A stretch of DNA of 64,000 nucleotides. Source: Woeseiaceae bacterium. GTDB lineage: Bacteria; Pseudomonadota; Gammaproteobacteria; Steroidobacterales; Woeseiaceae. A model generated the notes under the pieces. The model saw nothing but the letters and a program-made list of their open reading frames with translations. It was not told the origin of the DNA and searched no databases. Positions within the stretch are counted from its first letter, which is position 1. Every line of letters begins with the position of its first letter. The position numbers were made by a program, and so were the translations under genes. Shown here piece by piece: positions 26,688 through 35,899 of this stretch. The stretch is from the NCBI GenBank assembly GCA_028277185.1, contig JANQGQ010000031.1:1-64000 (forward strand), read 5' to 3'.

Positions 26688-28928
26688 ATGCTGATGACTC
26701 GCGTACGACCGGCCCTTCGATTTGTTCCGCAGGCGGCTACGCTTTGTCTGCTTTGCCTCACGACCGCCGGCACTGCCTGGGCCGAGCGGCCAAAAATCGG
26801 TTTGGTGCTGGGCGGCGGCGGTGCCCGCGGCGTCGCCCATGTCGGCGTGCTGAAAGTCGTTGAGCGGGAGCGGATACCCGTAGACTTTGTCGTCGGTACG
26901 AGCATGGGCGCGATCGTCGGCGCGCTATTCGCTTCGGGTTACAGCGCCAGCGAGATCGAATCGATTCTCTACGATATCGATTGGCAGGTTGCACTCAGTG
27001 ACCGCGGTCCGCGGTCGCAGCACTCCATACGCAGCAAGATCGATGACGTCGAGTTTTCGCTCGGTGTCGAAGCAGGAATCGGGGGCGGCGGACTGAAGCT
27101 GCCGAGCGGCCTGCTCCAGGGGCAGCAGCTCGAATTGCTTCTGCGACGGTATCTCGCGCCGGTCAGCGACGTCAGGGATTTCGACCGGCTTCCAATTCCG
27201 TTTCGAGCGGTCGCGACCGATCTCGCGCTTATGCGGCCGCATGTCTTTGATAGCGGCGACATTCCGACCGCCGTGCGCGCAAGCATGTCGGTGCCCGGCG
27301 CGTTCGAACCCGTCCGCATCGACGACAAGGTGCTCGTTGACGGCGGCATCGTCGACAACGTGCCGGCCGATGTGGCGCGAAGCATGGGCGCTGATGTTCT
27401 GATCGTCGTCGACGTCCGGACGTCGCTGCGGTCCGCGTCGGAGCTCGACTCGATCGGCGCCGTTCTCAATCAGGTTATCAGCGGCATGATGCTGGCGGAG
27501 ACTGACCGGGAACTGGCGGGCATCGGCGAATCGGACGTGCTGATTCACCCCGACCTCGGCGATCTTCGGTCAACCGACTTCCCGCGCTCGACGGACGCCA
27601 TTCCGTTGGGCGAAGAGGCGGCTCTGCGGCATCTCGATGAACTCCGTAAGCACGCGGTGACACAATCCGAGTACGAAGCGCTGCAGCTGCGCCGTAACAG
27701 GAGTTCTGACGGCGAGCCGTTCATTGGCGAAGTCGAAGTTGTCCACGCGGAGTCCGGGACCAGACGGGAGGCGGAGGCGTTGCTTGCATGGCAGGTCGGC
27801 GAGCCGTTTGACGCCGAGCGGGTCGAGTCGAGCATTTCGTCGCTGTACAGCGATGGCAGCTACAGCAGAATCCAGTACGAGATACTGCAGAGCGACAGCC
27901 GCAACGTACTGAGTGTCACTCCGATCGACAAACCCTGGGGGCCGACGATCGTCGAGTCGGCGCTGCGTGTTTCCGACGACTTCGACGGGGACAGCAACTA
28001 CCTGCTGTCCCTGCAGACAACGACGAACGACGTCAACAAGCACGGTGCAAAGTGGGTCAATCGTCTTCGCCTTGGAATCAGGACGGGGCTCTTTAGCGAG
28101 TTTCTTCAGCCTGTATTCCCCAGCAGGCGAACATTCGTTTCTGCCTCCGCGGAGTACGCCGGGCGGAACCTGTCGCTGCGCACACCGGCGGAACGGTCAC
28201 TCTGGCGGGATCGACGGGCGCTGCTTGCGCTGGACATAGGACGAAACATCTCGGGCAATGCCGAACTACGCTTAGGCTACGAGTTCGGGCGAGCGGAAAC
28301 CGCGCCCGAATTCGGCGATCTGTCGGCCGTGGAGCAGGGCGACTTCACGATCAGCCAGCTGTCGCTCGAGTACGTCAGAGATACGCTCGACGATTCGGGT
28401 TTTCCGCAAGAAGGATCGTTTGTCGACATCAAGCTCAACCAGCCCGTGGAGTCCCTTGGCAGCGATACGAAAGCCCCGGCCTACTTCATCGATGCATACA
28501 AACCCTTGAGCGTCGGGCGCGGCACATTCCTGGCCGGGCTGTCTGCCAGCGGGGTCGAGGATGACGGGCTGCTCTTTCAGGAAATCATCACGCTGGGCGG
28601 CCATACGCGGCTCTCCGGTTATCAGCCCGACGAGTTGTTCGGCCGGTATGCCGGGTTGGCCAGCATTGTTTACTACCGGCGTTTCGGTGGGGGTGAGGCA
28701 AGACTGTTCGGCACGCCGCTTTATCTCGGCGCAAGTGTCGAGGCCGGGAATGTATGGGCGATAAGCGACGACATCGAGGTCGACTCGCTAATCTATGCGG
28801 GCAGCATGTTCGCAGGAATAGACAGCCCGATCGGTCCACTGTATCTCGCATACGGACAAGCGGAAGGCGGTGTCAGCTCGCTCTACCTCAGCGTGGGATC
28901 TCTGTTTCGACGGTTGCCGAGGCGCTAG
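26688..28928 (+). CDS. Patatin-like phospholipase fused to a BamA-type outer-membrane barrel
   Basis: 746 residues from the ATG at 26688, with GGAG 8 nt upstream; longer frames run into the divergent promoter. The signal peptide ends TTAGTAWA. The patatin domain (about 35-330) carries the oxyanion motif GGGGARG (42-48), the nucleophile Ser72 in GTSMG and the dyad Asp218 in DGG. A POTRA-like segment (about 345-420) and a 16-strand-type BamA/surface-antigen barrel (about 430-746) follow, with GGHTRLSGY. This is the type Vd/FplA-like architecture, in which the barrel presents a phospholipase A at the outer membrane. The lipid substrate is unknown. Confidence 0.9.
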   Translation: MLMTRVRPALRFVPQAATLCLLCLTTAGTAWAERPKIGLVLGGGGARGVAHVGVLKVVERERIPVDFVVGTSMGAIVGALFASGYSASEIESILYDIDWQVALSDRGPRSQHSIRSKIDDVEFSLGVEAGIGGGGLKLPSGLLQGQQLELLLRRYLAPVSDVRDFDRLPIPFRAVATDLALMRPHVFDSGDIPTAVRASMSVPGAFEPVRIDDKVLVDGGIVDNVPADVARSMGADVLIVVDVRTSLRSASELDSIGAVLNQVISGMMLAETDRELAGIGESDVLIHPDLGDLRSTDFPRSTDAIPLGEEAALRHLDELRKHAVTQSEYEALQLRRNRSSDGEPFIGEVEVVHAESGTRREAEALLAWQVGEPFDAERVESSISSLYSDGSYSRIQYEILQSDSRNVLSVTPIDKPWGPTIVESALRVSDDFDGDSNYLLSLQTTTNDVNKHGAKWVNRLRLGIRTGLFSEFLQPVFPSRRTFVSASAEYAGRNLSLRTPAERSLWRDRRALLALDIGRNISGNAELRLGYEFGRAETAPEFGDLSAVEQGDFTISQLSLEYVRDTLDDSGFPQEGSFVDIKLNQPVESLGSDTKAPAYFIDAYKPLSVGRGTFLAGLSASGVEDDGLLFQEIITLGGHTRLSGYQPDELFGRYAGLASIVYYRRFGGGEARLFGTPLYLGASVEAGNVWAISDDIEVDSLIYAGSMFAGIDSPIGPLYLAYGQAEGGVSSLYLSVGSLFRRLPRR

Positions 28929-28968
28929 TCGCCCCGTGCGTTCCGCTGCTGCCAGAAGGGGATAATCG

Positions 28969-29805
28969 ATGGACAAAGTCGCGGCTCGACTGTTTGTTAT
29001 ATGGCTGCTGTTTGCTACGGCGCAGCCGGCTTCCGCACAGAGCAACAACGACGATCGCAACGATTGGCTGACGGATCGTTTCTCGGCAACCGTCGGCGCC
29101 TTCTTCCCGGATACCGACACCAAGCTCAGGGTCGATGCAAACGACGGAAGCCTGGGGACGCGGATCGCCTATGAGGAGCAGTTGCGCCTCAGCGATTCCG
29201 AGACGTCGATCGATGTGAGCTTGCTGTGGCGTTTTGCGAAGCGGCACAGCATCGAACTCGAGTACTTCGACATTCGGCGCGATGGCGTGACCGACCTCGA
29301 CGCGACCATTCGATTCGGCGATGCTGTTTTCGAGGAGCAGTTTGGGGTCAACTCGTTTCTGGACACGCGCGTGCTGCGCATAGGCTACGGGTTCTCGTTT
29401 CTTCATTCAGACAACTACGAGCTCGGCGCACACGCCGGAATTCATGTTACGGACGTCGAAACCGGTATCGCGGTCGAGAGCGCATCCATTTCCGGCCAAC
29501 TCAGCGAACAGTTCGATACTACGGCTCCGCTGCCGGTGCTTGGCCTGTACGGGTCGTACCGCTTTGCCGAACGGTGGCTGATGTACGGGCGCGCACAGTA
29601 CTTTGAGCTGGAGTTCGGTGACTATGACGGGAGGATGACTCAGGTCATGATCGGCGTCGAGCACGATACCTTCAAGCGAGTGAGCCTTGGGGCTGGATAT
29701 CGGATTTTCGACGTGGTCGTCGATATCGACGACGACAGGTGGGTTGGTGAGGTCGATTTTCAATACGATGGCCCGGCCGCTTACGTTCGCGTGAGGTTCC
29801 GATAG
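28969..29805 (+). CDS. Outer-membrane beta-barrel protein
   Basis: 278 residues with a signal peptide ending QPASAQS and an acidic, Asp-rich first segment. About eight to ten amphipathic strands follow (FSATVGAFFPDTDTKL, RHSIELEYFDI, VLRIGYGFSFLH, VSLGAGYRIFDVVVD), and the C-terminus is AAYVRVRFR. GGGGATAA-type ribosome-binding sequence precedes the ATG. It lies 40 nt after the patatin-barrel gene and may be co-transcribed. The family is OmpW/OmpA-barrel-like in pattern only; the function is unknown. Confidence 0.7.
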   Translation: MDKVAARLFVIWLLFATAQPASAQSNNDDRNDWLTDRFSATVGAFFPDTDTKLRVDANDGSLGTRIAYEEQLRLSDSETSIDVSLLWRFAKRHSIELEYFDIRRDGVTDLDATIRFGDAVFEEQFGVNSFLDTRVLRIGYGFSFLHSDNYELGAHAGIHVTDVETGIAVESASISGQLSEQFDTTAPLPVLGLYGSYRFAERWLMYGRAQYFELEFGDYDGRMTQVMIGVEHDTFKRVSLGAGYRIFDVVVDIDDDRWVGEVDFQYDGPAAYVRVRFR

Positions 29806-29846
29806 GAGTATCGTGGCGAGGTGTTTTGATCGCGACAGGAGCCGGT

Positions 29847-30152
29847 ATGGCATTTGACTTTCTGCAGGCCCATTGGACGCTTCTGACTGAATTGGCCTCT
29901 TTGTTCCTATTGCTGACCGGCATCGTCGCCGTTGCCGGTGTTCTGGTCGCAAAGCTCGACGGAATCCCGGTCGAGGATGGAATCTACTTCGCGTGCATCA
30001 CGGCGTTGACGGTCGGCTTCGGCGATCTGACGCCCAAGTCGCGAGGGGCCAGAGCCGTCGCGGTCGTTCTTGCATTTATCGGCCTTCTCGTCGTTGGTAT
30101 CGTCGTCGCCGTTTCGGTGCACGCTCTCGACCTGGTGATCGCCGGTGGATAG
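29847..30152 (+). CDS. Two-helix potassium channel-like protein
   Basis: 101 residues from the ATG at 29847, with AGGAG upstream. Two membrane helices (about 15-36 and 70-95) flank a pore loop, YFACITALTVGFGDLTPKS, carrying the K+ selectivity filter TVGFGD. This is the minimal Ion_trans_2 unit. No RCK or cyclic-nucleotide domain is attached. Its stop is overlapped by the DUF202 gene. Confidence 0.83.
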   Translation: MAFDFLQAHWTLLTELASLFLLLTGIVAVAGVLVAKLDGIPVEDGIYFACITALTVGFGDLTPKSRGARAVAVVLAFIGLLVVGIVVAVSVHALDLVIAGG

Positions 30153-30504
30153 GAATTTCGCCGACCACTCTGCAAACGAGCGAACGTATCTCGCCTGGGT
30201 CCGCACGGCCGTTGCGCTGTTCGGCTTCGGCATCATCGTCGAGCGTATTGAGATCATCGCCAAAGCGACAGACCCCAGCGTCGACATCGTCGCGATCAGC
30301 GCGGAGATCGCCGCCGTTTGCATGCTTCTGCTGGGCGTCGCGATTCTGGGGGTAGCGACGCTGCGTTTTCACCGCCATAGTCGGCAGATCGATATGGAAA
30401 AGCCGAGTACTTATCGATCGCCGTTTATGGTCAACGCAATGTCGTTTGCCACTGCATTGTTCGCGCTGATCATGTTGATCTATGCCGTGCAGCTCCTGTT
30501 GTAG
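30145..30504 (+). CDS. DUF202 (YidH-type) inner-membrane protein
   Basis: 119 residues starting at GTG 30145, overlapping the channel gene by 8 nt. The N-terminal motif NERTYLAWVRTAVALFGFGIIVER, shown in part as NERTYLAWVRT, is the DUF202 signature. Two further membrane helices follow (about 50-72 and 97-118). The function is unknown. Coupling to the channel gene suggests, but does not show, a joint role. Confidence 0.85.
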   Translation: MDRNFADHSANERTYLAWVRTAVALFGFGIIVERIEIIAKATDPSVDIVAISAEIAAVCMLLLGVAILGVATLRFHRHSRQIDMEKPSTYRSPFMVNAMSFATALFALIMLIYAVQLLL

Positions 30505-30513
30505 GCAAGTCCG

Positions 30514-31137
30514 TCATGCCCCGGTTAGCGCTGGAAAGTGCGCCGCGATACCGTCGATGATGAACTCGACGCTCAGGGCCGCCACTATCAGTCCCATGAT
30601 CCGGTTGAACACGGTCAATGTGACGCGCGAGAGAAAGCGCATTCCAAGCAGGCCGCCACGCAACACCAGGAATATCAATGCCCCGATGGTCAGTACTACG
30701 GCTGCAATCGTCAGCCTGTGCTCGATCGACGGATCGTGTCCGACGTGAAGTATCACCGTACTTATCGAACCGGGTCCGGCCATCAGCGGGATTGCCAGCG
30801 GTACGACGCCAACGGCTTCCGGATCATTGGGCGGGCCGGATTGGCTGGTCTCACCGGCAATGCCCATCATACTCATCGACATGATAAGTAGGAGTATTCC
30901 TCCGGCGATGCGGAAAGCGTCCAAAGAGATTCCGAAGAAGTTCAGGATTCCGGTGCCGACGCCGCTTACGACGAGCAGTACCACCGTCGTTGCGATCGCT
31001 GTGGTCAACGCAATACGTCGGCGTTGCGGCATCGGGACCGCGCTTGTCAGGCTGAAAAAGACGGGCAGTGCGCCAACCGGATTGCAGATGGCCAGAAGCG
31101 CCACCAGCAGTTTCGTGTACTCGGTCCACTCGTTCAA
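30514..31137 (-). CDS. MarC family integral membrane protein
   Basis: 207 residues starting at TTG 31137, which overlaps the stop of the upstream permease (TTGA); a longer frame to 31503 lies inside that permease and is a shadow. Six membrane segments are visible. Family motifs are LLAICNPVGALPVFFSLT near the N-terminus, GGILLLIMSMSMM and VPLAIPLMAGPGSISTVI. MarC proteins were once linked to multidrug resistance, but that role is not supported; the function is unknown. It closes the exporter operon. Confidence 0.88.
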   Translation of the reverse strand: MNEWTEYTKLLVALLAICNPVGALPVFFSLTSAVPMPQRRRIALTTAIATTVVLLVVSGVGTGILNFFGISLDAFRIAGGILLLIMSMSMMGIAGETSQSGPPNDPEAVGVVPLAIPLMAGPGSISTVILHVGHDPSIEHRLTIAAVVLTIGALIFLVLRGGLLGMRFLSRVTLTVFNRIMGLIVAALSVEFIIDGIAAHFPALTGA

Positions 31138-32315
31138 AGTCCGTCCTCTCGCGTTCGTGGCGTAAGGAGGTGCCGCCGCCGCAGTATTGCGTAAGCGGCC
31201 ACAAGATAAAACGCGGCCAGGAAAACCAGCCACCACCAGTTGTGTGCGACATCGTCGAAATCTGCGCCCATCTGGTTCAACTTCAGGAATCCCTGTATCG
31301 ACGAGGTGCTGGGAATCCATTGGCTCACAGAGACCAGCGGAGCGGGTATAGACTCGATCGGCCAGACGAATCCCGCGGAAAACACCAGTGGAAGCGACGA
31401 TGCCATGACGAAGGGCGCCGCCAGTTCCCGGCGCGGCAACAGCGATCCGAACAGCACACCCAGCGACGCCGTCGCGGCGACGAACGCGAAGGTCATCATC
31501 CACAGGCTCGCAGGGCTTGCCAGCCGTGTTACGTCATACAACCGAAAGGAGGTTTCCAGGTAGAGCAACGACAGGACGAGGTAGAGCAGCAGCATTGCGC
31601 TGAATCTCGCGGCGAGTCTCAAACCCGGATCAGCGCCTTTCTTGCCAACGCTGGCGGCCAGCCGATTGTCGCTTGCACCGATCAGGCCCGACGCCAGGAG
31701 CATGGTCTGATGCAGAATGAGTACGAAGACGGCCGGAACGACGTACTGCAGATAGCCCATGTTGGTATTGAAAAGCGGTTGTTCGGTGAGCCGGACCGGC
31801 ATCCAGTTGCCGGCGGCGTAGCGGTAAGGCTGGCCCTCGGCTAACAGGCGCGTCACTTGGACGGCCGCACCAACCGCGGTTGCGGCGCCCACGAGCCCCT
31901 CGACAACTTCGCCGTAGACCAGAAAATAGTTCGCGTTCCCGGCTATGCCGACAACCGGGCTTCCCGAAAGCCGCAGATCCCGCTCGAAGTTGGCGGGGAT
32001 CACCAGAATGCCGGCGGCCAGCCCGGCGGTCAGATCTTCCCGAGCTTCCCCGACACTCGCGGCGATACGGCTGATGCGCACGTCCGGTGAGGCATCCGCC
32101 CATCGAACGAGTCGGCGACTGGTTCGCGACTTGTCGAAATCCACGGCCACAACGGACAGATCTCGGGGCACGTCGTGAAGATAGGGTTGCGGGTAAAGGG
32201 CAGCGTAGAAGACGATACCTCCGACGACTGTCAGAACGACGGCTTTGTCGCGCCAGATGAGGCCGCACTCCTGCTTAAGCAGCTGGATGAACGTTGGCAC
32301 CGGAAGGCTCCGCAC
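31134..32315 (-). CDS. ABC-2 type exporter permease
   Basis: 393 residues from GTG 32315 (GTG 32300 is also possible). The layout is that of the ABC2_membrane_3/YhhJ group: one N-terminal helix (about 25-42), a long periplasmic domain (about 45-180; RDLSVVAVDFDKSRTSRRLVRW in part), then five or six helices with SAGFVWPIESIPAPLV near the end. It overlaps the upstream permease by about 40 nt and MarC by 4 nt. It would pair with the permease at 32275. No ATPase is encoded in the operon or elsewhere nearby. Confidence 0.85.
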   Translation of the reverse strand: MRSLPVPTFIQLLKQECGLIWRDKAVVLTVVGGIVFYAALYPQPYLHDVPRDLSVVAVDFDKSRTSRRLVRWADASPDVRISRIAASVGEAREDLTAGLAAGILVIPANFERDLRLSGSPVVGIAGNANYFLVYGEVVEGLVGAATAVGAAVQVTRLLAEGQPYRYAAGNWMPVRLTEQPLFNTNMGYLQYVVPAVFVLILHQTMLLASGLIGASDNRLAASVGKKGADPGLRLAARFSAMLLLYLVLSLLYLETSFRLYDVTRLASPASLWMMTFAFVAATASLGVLFGSLLPRRELAAPFVMASSLPLVFSAGFVWPIESIPAPLVSVSQWIPSTSSIQGFLKLNQMGADFDDVAHNWWWLVFLAAFYLVAAYAILRRRHLLTPRTREDGL

Positions 32316-33447
32316 GTGTTCGTAGTCGGTAGAGGATGAAGGCGATCAGGGACAAGTAGGAAAGCAGAAGGAGGGATGGACGAAAGAGCCCTCCCGCTCC
32401 GGACGAGTACGCGCCGTAGGCGACGTAGGCGTCGAGAAAATGCGCAGCAGGCATGAGTTCTCGCCAAACGGCGGCAAAGCCGGACATGTCGGACACAGGA
32501 AAAGTTACTCCGAGGAATGCGAAAGCGGGTGCGGAGAAGGCTCCGGCAACGCTCAAGCTCCGGACCGTATCGAACGTCAGGGTGAGAAAGAACAGGCCAA
32601 GGATCTGACATGCTGCGACAAAGAGAATTGCGACGGGAAGCAGCGCCATGATGTGGCCGTGGAACGGCCAATTCAGCGCGCCGACGAACGTCGTTAGCAC
32701 CGCAAGCAGAATCGCAACGAATGCGACGGTGTATGGAAGCATCTTCCCCAACAGACGTATGGCTGTGTCAGTTGCCGCCGGGCTTTGACCGGCTATCTCC
32801 GTCAGATCACGACCGTGAGAGAGAACGGCCGTACAGCACGCCAGTACCTGGATGACCGCCGCGACGAGGCCGGGTAGCAGAAACTGGGCGTAGTTGAGGT
32901 TTGCGTTGTACAGCGGCGTCAACTGGCTGCGTAGAGGAAGTGCGGCGGCAACGGCCGCTGACAAGGTAGGTTGCTGCTCGAACGCTCGGGCAGTATCGAG
33001 CTCGGCTGCCAGCGTCGACTCTATCTCGAACAATGAAGATCGAATCGCCCTCGCCACCAGAAGGTACTGGGCATTGAAGAACGTGGTTACTCCGGGCGCT
33101 TTACCAAGGCGGATGTCCCGGGCCATGTTTGGCGGGATCACGATGATCGCGTACGCGGACCCCTTCGCTATGGCGCGTTTCGCGCTGCGGACAGACTCTT
33201 GTCGATCGGCCACTGTGAGCGCCGGACTCGCGTCGACATAACGAATGAGTCTGCGCGACAGGCTAGTCTCGTCGAGATCGACGACGACAACCGGGAGTTC
33301 CCGCGGCAGCGACGCCGAGAATATCCACCACAGCGTGATGCAGACGAGGAGCGGCAACCAGACAGTCAGCGCGAACAACCAGCGGTCGGACCGAAGCGCG
33401 CGCCATTCGGCAACGATCGTTTGGCGAAGTATGCCGTTTCCCGTCAC
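32275..33447 (-). CDS. ABC-2 type exporter permease
   Basis: 390 residues with the same topology as its downstream neighbour: a first helix (about 22-45), a periplasmic domain with VVVVDLDETSLSRRLIRYVDASPAL in part, and a C-terminal membrane block containing FLGVTFPVSDMSGFAAVW. The shared D-L/F-D-x-S-x-x-S-R-R-L-x-R element suggests the two arose by duplication. The start overlaps the HlyD stop by ATGA. It probably forms a heterodimer with 31134-32315 working with the HlyD/TolC partners. Confidence 0.86.
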   Translation of the reverse strand: MTGNGILRQTIVAEWRALRSDRWLFALTVWLPLLVCITLWWIFSASLPRELPVVVVDLDETSLSRRLIRYVDASPALTVADRQESVRSAKRAIAKGSAYAIIVIPPNMARDIRLGKAPGVTTFFNAQYLLVARAIRSSLFEIESTLAAELDTARAFEQQPTLSAAVAAALPLRSQLTPLYNANLNYAQFLLPGLVAAVIQVLACCTAVLSHGRDLTEIAGQSPAATDTAIRLLGKMLPYTVAFVAILLAVLTTFVGALNWPFHGHIMALLPVAILFVAACQILGLFFLTLTFDTVRSLSVAGAFSAPAFAFLGVTFPVSDMSGFAAVWRELMPAAHFLDAYVAYGAYSSGAGGLFRPSLLLLSYLSLIAFILYRLRTRAEPSGANVHPAA

Positions 33448-34418
33448 AGCTCGAGCAGTGCCGTCATACCCACACGCGCACCGGGAATGTCGTCGACCGG
33501 TCTTGCCTCTACCTCGAAGGTCCGCAGATCGTATCCTTCGCTCGCGCTCGTCGATCGCCAGGTGGCGAAGTCTCCCATGACGCTGATGTACGTCACGGTG
33601 AAGGGATGGAGATCGTCACCCAGTGCCGGGATGCGCAGCTGAATCCGCTGACCCTTCGGCAGTCTGGCGAGAAAGTCCTCGCGCACCTGGAAAATCGCCC
33701 AGATGTCGGTCGTATCCATGACCGTCACTACGGGAAAGCCCTGAGGAGCCAACTCACCGGCTCGCAGAAACACGTTCGCGACCTCACCGGAATACTGGCT
33801 GCGAATCTCGGTATCTGCGGCCGCCGCTTCTACCTCGGCGACCAGCCCTGACGCTGCTCTGGCCTGTCCTTCGGCCGCGTCTATGGTTTCGGAGCGTGCA
33901 CCCTCGAGCGCCATTGAATAGACCTGATAGGCGGCCCTCTCGGTGTACTGAGCGGCCTGGTATTGCGCGAATACCTCATCGCGCCGCTGTTCCGCCACGA
34001 CGCCGTCTTCGAACAGCTTGTCCATACGATCGAACGATTTTCGCGCCAGTTCCTCTGCGGCTTTCGCCGTTTGCCACTGGTCGCGTGCGGCTTCGACTTC
34101 CTGTGCTCGTGCACCGGCGGCCGCAGCCCGCGCCGCGGCGCCCGCGGCCTGCTCAGTTCCTTCGGCCTGCTCGAGTTTTGCGGCAATCTCCGGGCTGTCT
34201 ATCCGGAACATGAGCTGGTCAATCTCGACGGGGTCGCCGCGGCGCACGAGAAGCTCACCGATGCGTCCCGGAACCTTCGACGATACGCTGTATTCCTGAG
34301 CCTCGATCTGGCCCTGAAGGACTATGGGCTGCGGACGGTAGGCGTCCCAAATGCTCCAGGCAAGCCAGGCCCCGACCAGACTCAGTCCGCCGATGACGAG
34401 GATTCTATCGCGATTCAT
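33444..34418 (-). CDS. HlyD family periplasmic adaptor (membrane fusion protein)
   Basis: 324 residues. One N-terminal membrane anchor (GGLSLVGAWLAWSIW, about 10-25), a lipoyl half-motif (GQIEAQEYSVSSKVPGRI), a long Ala/Glu/Gln-rich coiled-coil hairpin (about 75-200), the second lipoyl half and a beta-barrel domain ending in GARVGMTALLEL. It bridges an inner-membrane transporter to a TolC channel. It is coupled on both sides by ATGA overlaps, placing it in one transcript with the TolC and permease genes. Confidence 0.9.
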   Translation of the reverse strand: MNRDRILVIGGLSLVGAWLAWSIWDAYRPQPIVLQGQIEAQEYSVSSKVPGRIGELLVRRGDPVEIDQLMFRIDSPEIAAKLEQAEGTEQAAGAAARAAAAGARAQEVEAARDQWQTAKAAEELARKSFDRMDKLFEDGVVAEQRRDEVFAQYQAAQYTERAAYQVYSMALEGARSETIDAAEGQARAASGLVAEVEAAAADTEIRSQYSGEVANVFLRAGELAPQGFPVVTVMDTTDIWAIFQVREDFLARLPKGQRIQLRIPALGDDLHPFTVTYISVMGDFATWRSTSASEGYDLRTFEVEARPVDDIPGARVGMTALLEL

Positions 34419-35899
34419 GGCGTAGCTCCGGTCTGAGCTTGCGCCACGGTACCGCGGCCCCGATAGCTACCGAATTGCCGCATGTCGCCGGTGAGCGCGA
34501 GCAGCTCGGCAAGCGAAACCACGTACTTGTAAGCGGCCGCGGAGCGCTGCGTGCGAATCGCGGCCAGAAACAGCTCTGCGTCGACGACGTCCACGGACGT
34601 TGACAGTCCTTGCGAAAAGGCTTCCTGCCGAAGCGTGAGATTCTCCTGAGCCAACTGCAGGCTAGACTGCAGGCCGTCGTGCTCCTGCAGGGATTGCAGC
34701 ATCTCACCGTGTAGCACTCTCGTCACTATGACCAGCTCCCGCTCAGCCTCGTCGCGGAGACTGTCGATCGTGTCCTGCGCCTTCCTCGTTGCACCGACCG
34801 ATTTGCCGCGATCCAGTCTGTCGACAAGAACGAACGATACGCCGATGCCTACCTGCCAGTCGGGTATCAGTGAGGCGGCAATGGAACTGTCCTCGTGAAC
34901 CGCGTAGTCGGCGAACAGAAAGACATCGGGATGAAACCGGCCCTTCTCTGCCTTCAGCACGGCCGACGCTTCGGTGCGTTGGGCATCGAGCGCTTTGACA
35001 ATCGGGCTGTTCTCCAACGCTACTTCGATGAACACTTCGACAGCGGGCACGTGCTTGTTGACAAACAGTTGATCCGCCGGCGTGATCGTTGACTGCCTGT
35101 GCATGAACTCTTGTAGCGTTCTTTGAGCGATCTCCAGCGCCCTCTCGGCTTTCGCGGTGGCTACAGTCGACCTGTCGTGTGCGGCCTCGACGGACAGTCG
35201 CTCGACTTTGGATATGAGCCCCTGCTGCTCCATCTCGTTGGCATTGTTCAGGTGCAGCAGCAAACCGTTTTCCGCTCGCCGCAGGGTATCGAGATTCTGA
35301 GTCGCGAGCACCGCACCAAAGTAAACTCTGGTGAATTCTCCGAACGTCGTGCGGCGCCGCAGGTCGAGAAGCTGTTGAGCGATGTCGACCTGGGCGCCAG
35401 CGATATCCTGAGCCGCCGCTATGCGGCCGCCGGTGTATACGGGCCACAGCGCTTTGACGGAAACCCGTTCGAGCGACTCGTTCGTGAAGTCGGTTGTAAA
35501 AGCGGCGTCGCCGCCGAGCAGATCGATGATGTCGCTGCCGATATCGCTGGATCTGACCGCCGCCAGCGGGTTGAAGTCCAGAAAGTCCACTGCAACGGGA
35601 TCGTCGAGCCGAATGTAGCTTCCGGTCAGATCGACTTGTGGCAGGTACAGGTTGCGCGCAGCCTCCCGGACCAGTCGGGACCGATCGACATTGAACTGGT
35701 CGGCGGCAAGCCCGTCGTCAACCCGCTGCACCTCGAGCCAGCCGTCGTCGAACGAAAGCTGCTCTGCAAGACAGTGGTCGCCTGCGAAGAGCAGCGCGAC
35801 GATCAGTCCGCTTCCGAAGGAGCGGAAACTGTCGGCCACAAAGGGACCCCGACAGCAGCCGGCGCAACTGCGAAGTACAGCACTTCTTGTCGAGCTCAT
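34415..35899 (-). CDS. TolC family outer-membrane efflux protein
   Basis: 494 residues from the ATG at 35899, which has GGAG upstream; a longer frame to 36004 exists but lacks one. The signal peptide ends near GDHCLAEQ. The two tandem OEP repeats with long helices (about 75-260 and 290-480) are typical, e.g. LARNLYLPQVDL-like strand and KALWPVYTGGRIAAAQDIAGAQVDIA in part. It is the outer-membrane duct of the exporter and the first gene of the five-gene operon. Confidence 0.87.
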   Translation of the reverse strand: MSSTRSAVLRSCAGCCRGPFVADSFRSFGSGLIVALLFAGDHCLAEQLSFDDGWLEVQRVDDGLAADQFNVDRSRLVREAARNLYLPQVDLTGSYIRLDDPVAVDFLDFNPLAAVRSSDIGSDIIDLLGGDAAFTTDFTNESLERVSVKALWPVYTGGRIAAAQDIAGAQVDIAQQLLDLRRRTTFGEFTRVYFGAVLATQNLDTLRRAENGLLLHLNNANEMEQQGLISKVERLSVEAAHDRSTVATAKAERALEIAQRTLQEFMHRQSTITPADQLFVNKHVPAVEVFIEVALENSPIVKALDAQRTEASAVLKAEKGRFHPDVFLFADYAVHEDSSIAASLIPDWQVGIGVSFVLVDRLDRGKSVGATRKAQDTIDSLRDEAERELVIVTRVLHGEMLQSLQEHDGLQSSLQLAQENLTLRQEAFSQGLSTSVDVVDAELFLAAIRTQRSAAAYKYVVSLAELLALTGDMRQFGSYRGRGTVAQAQTGATP

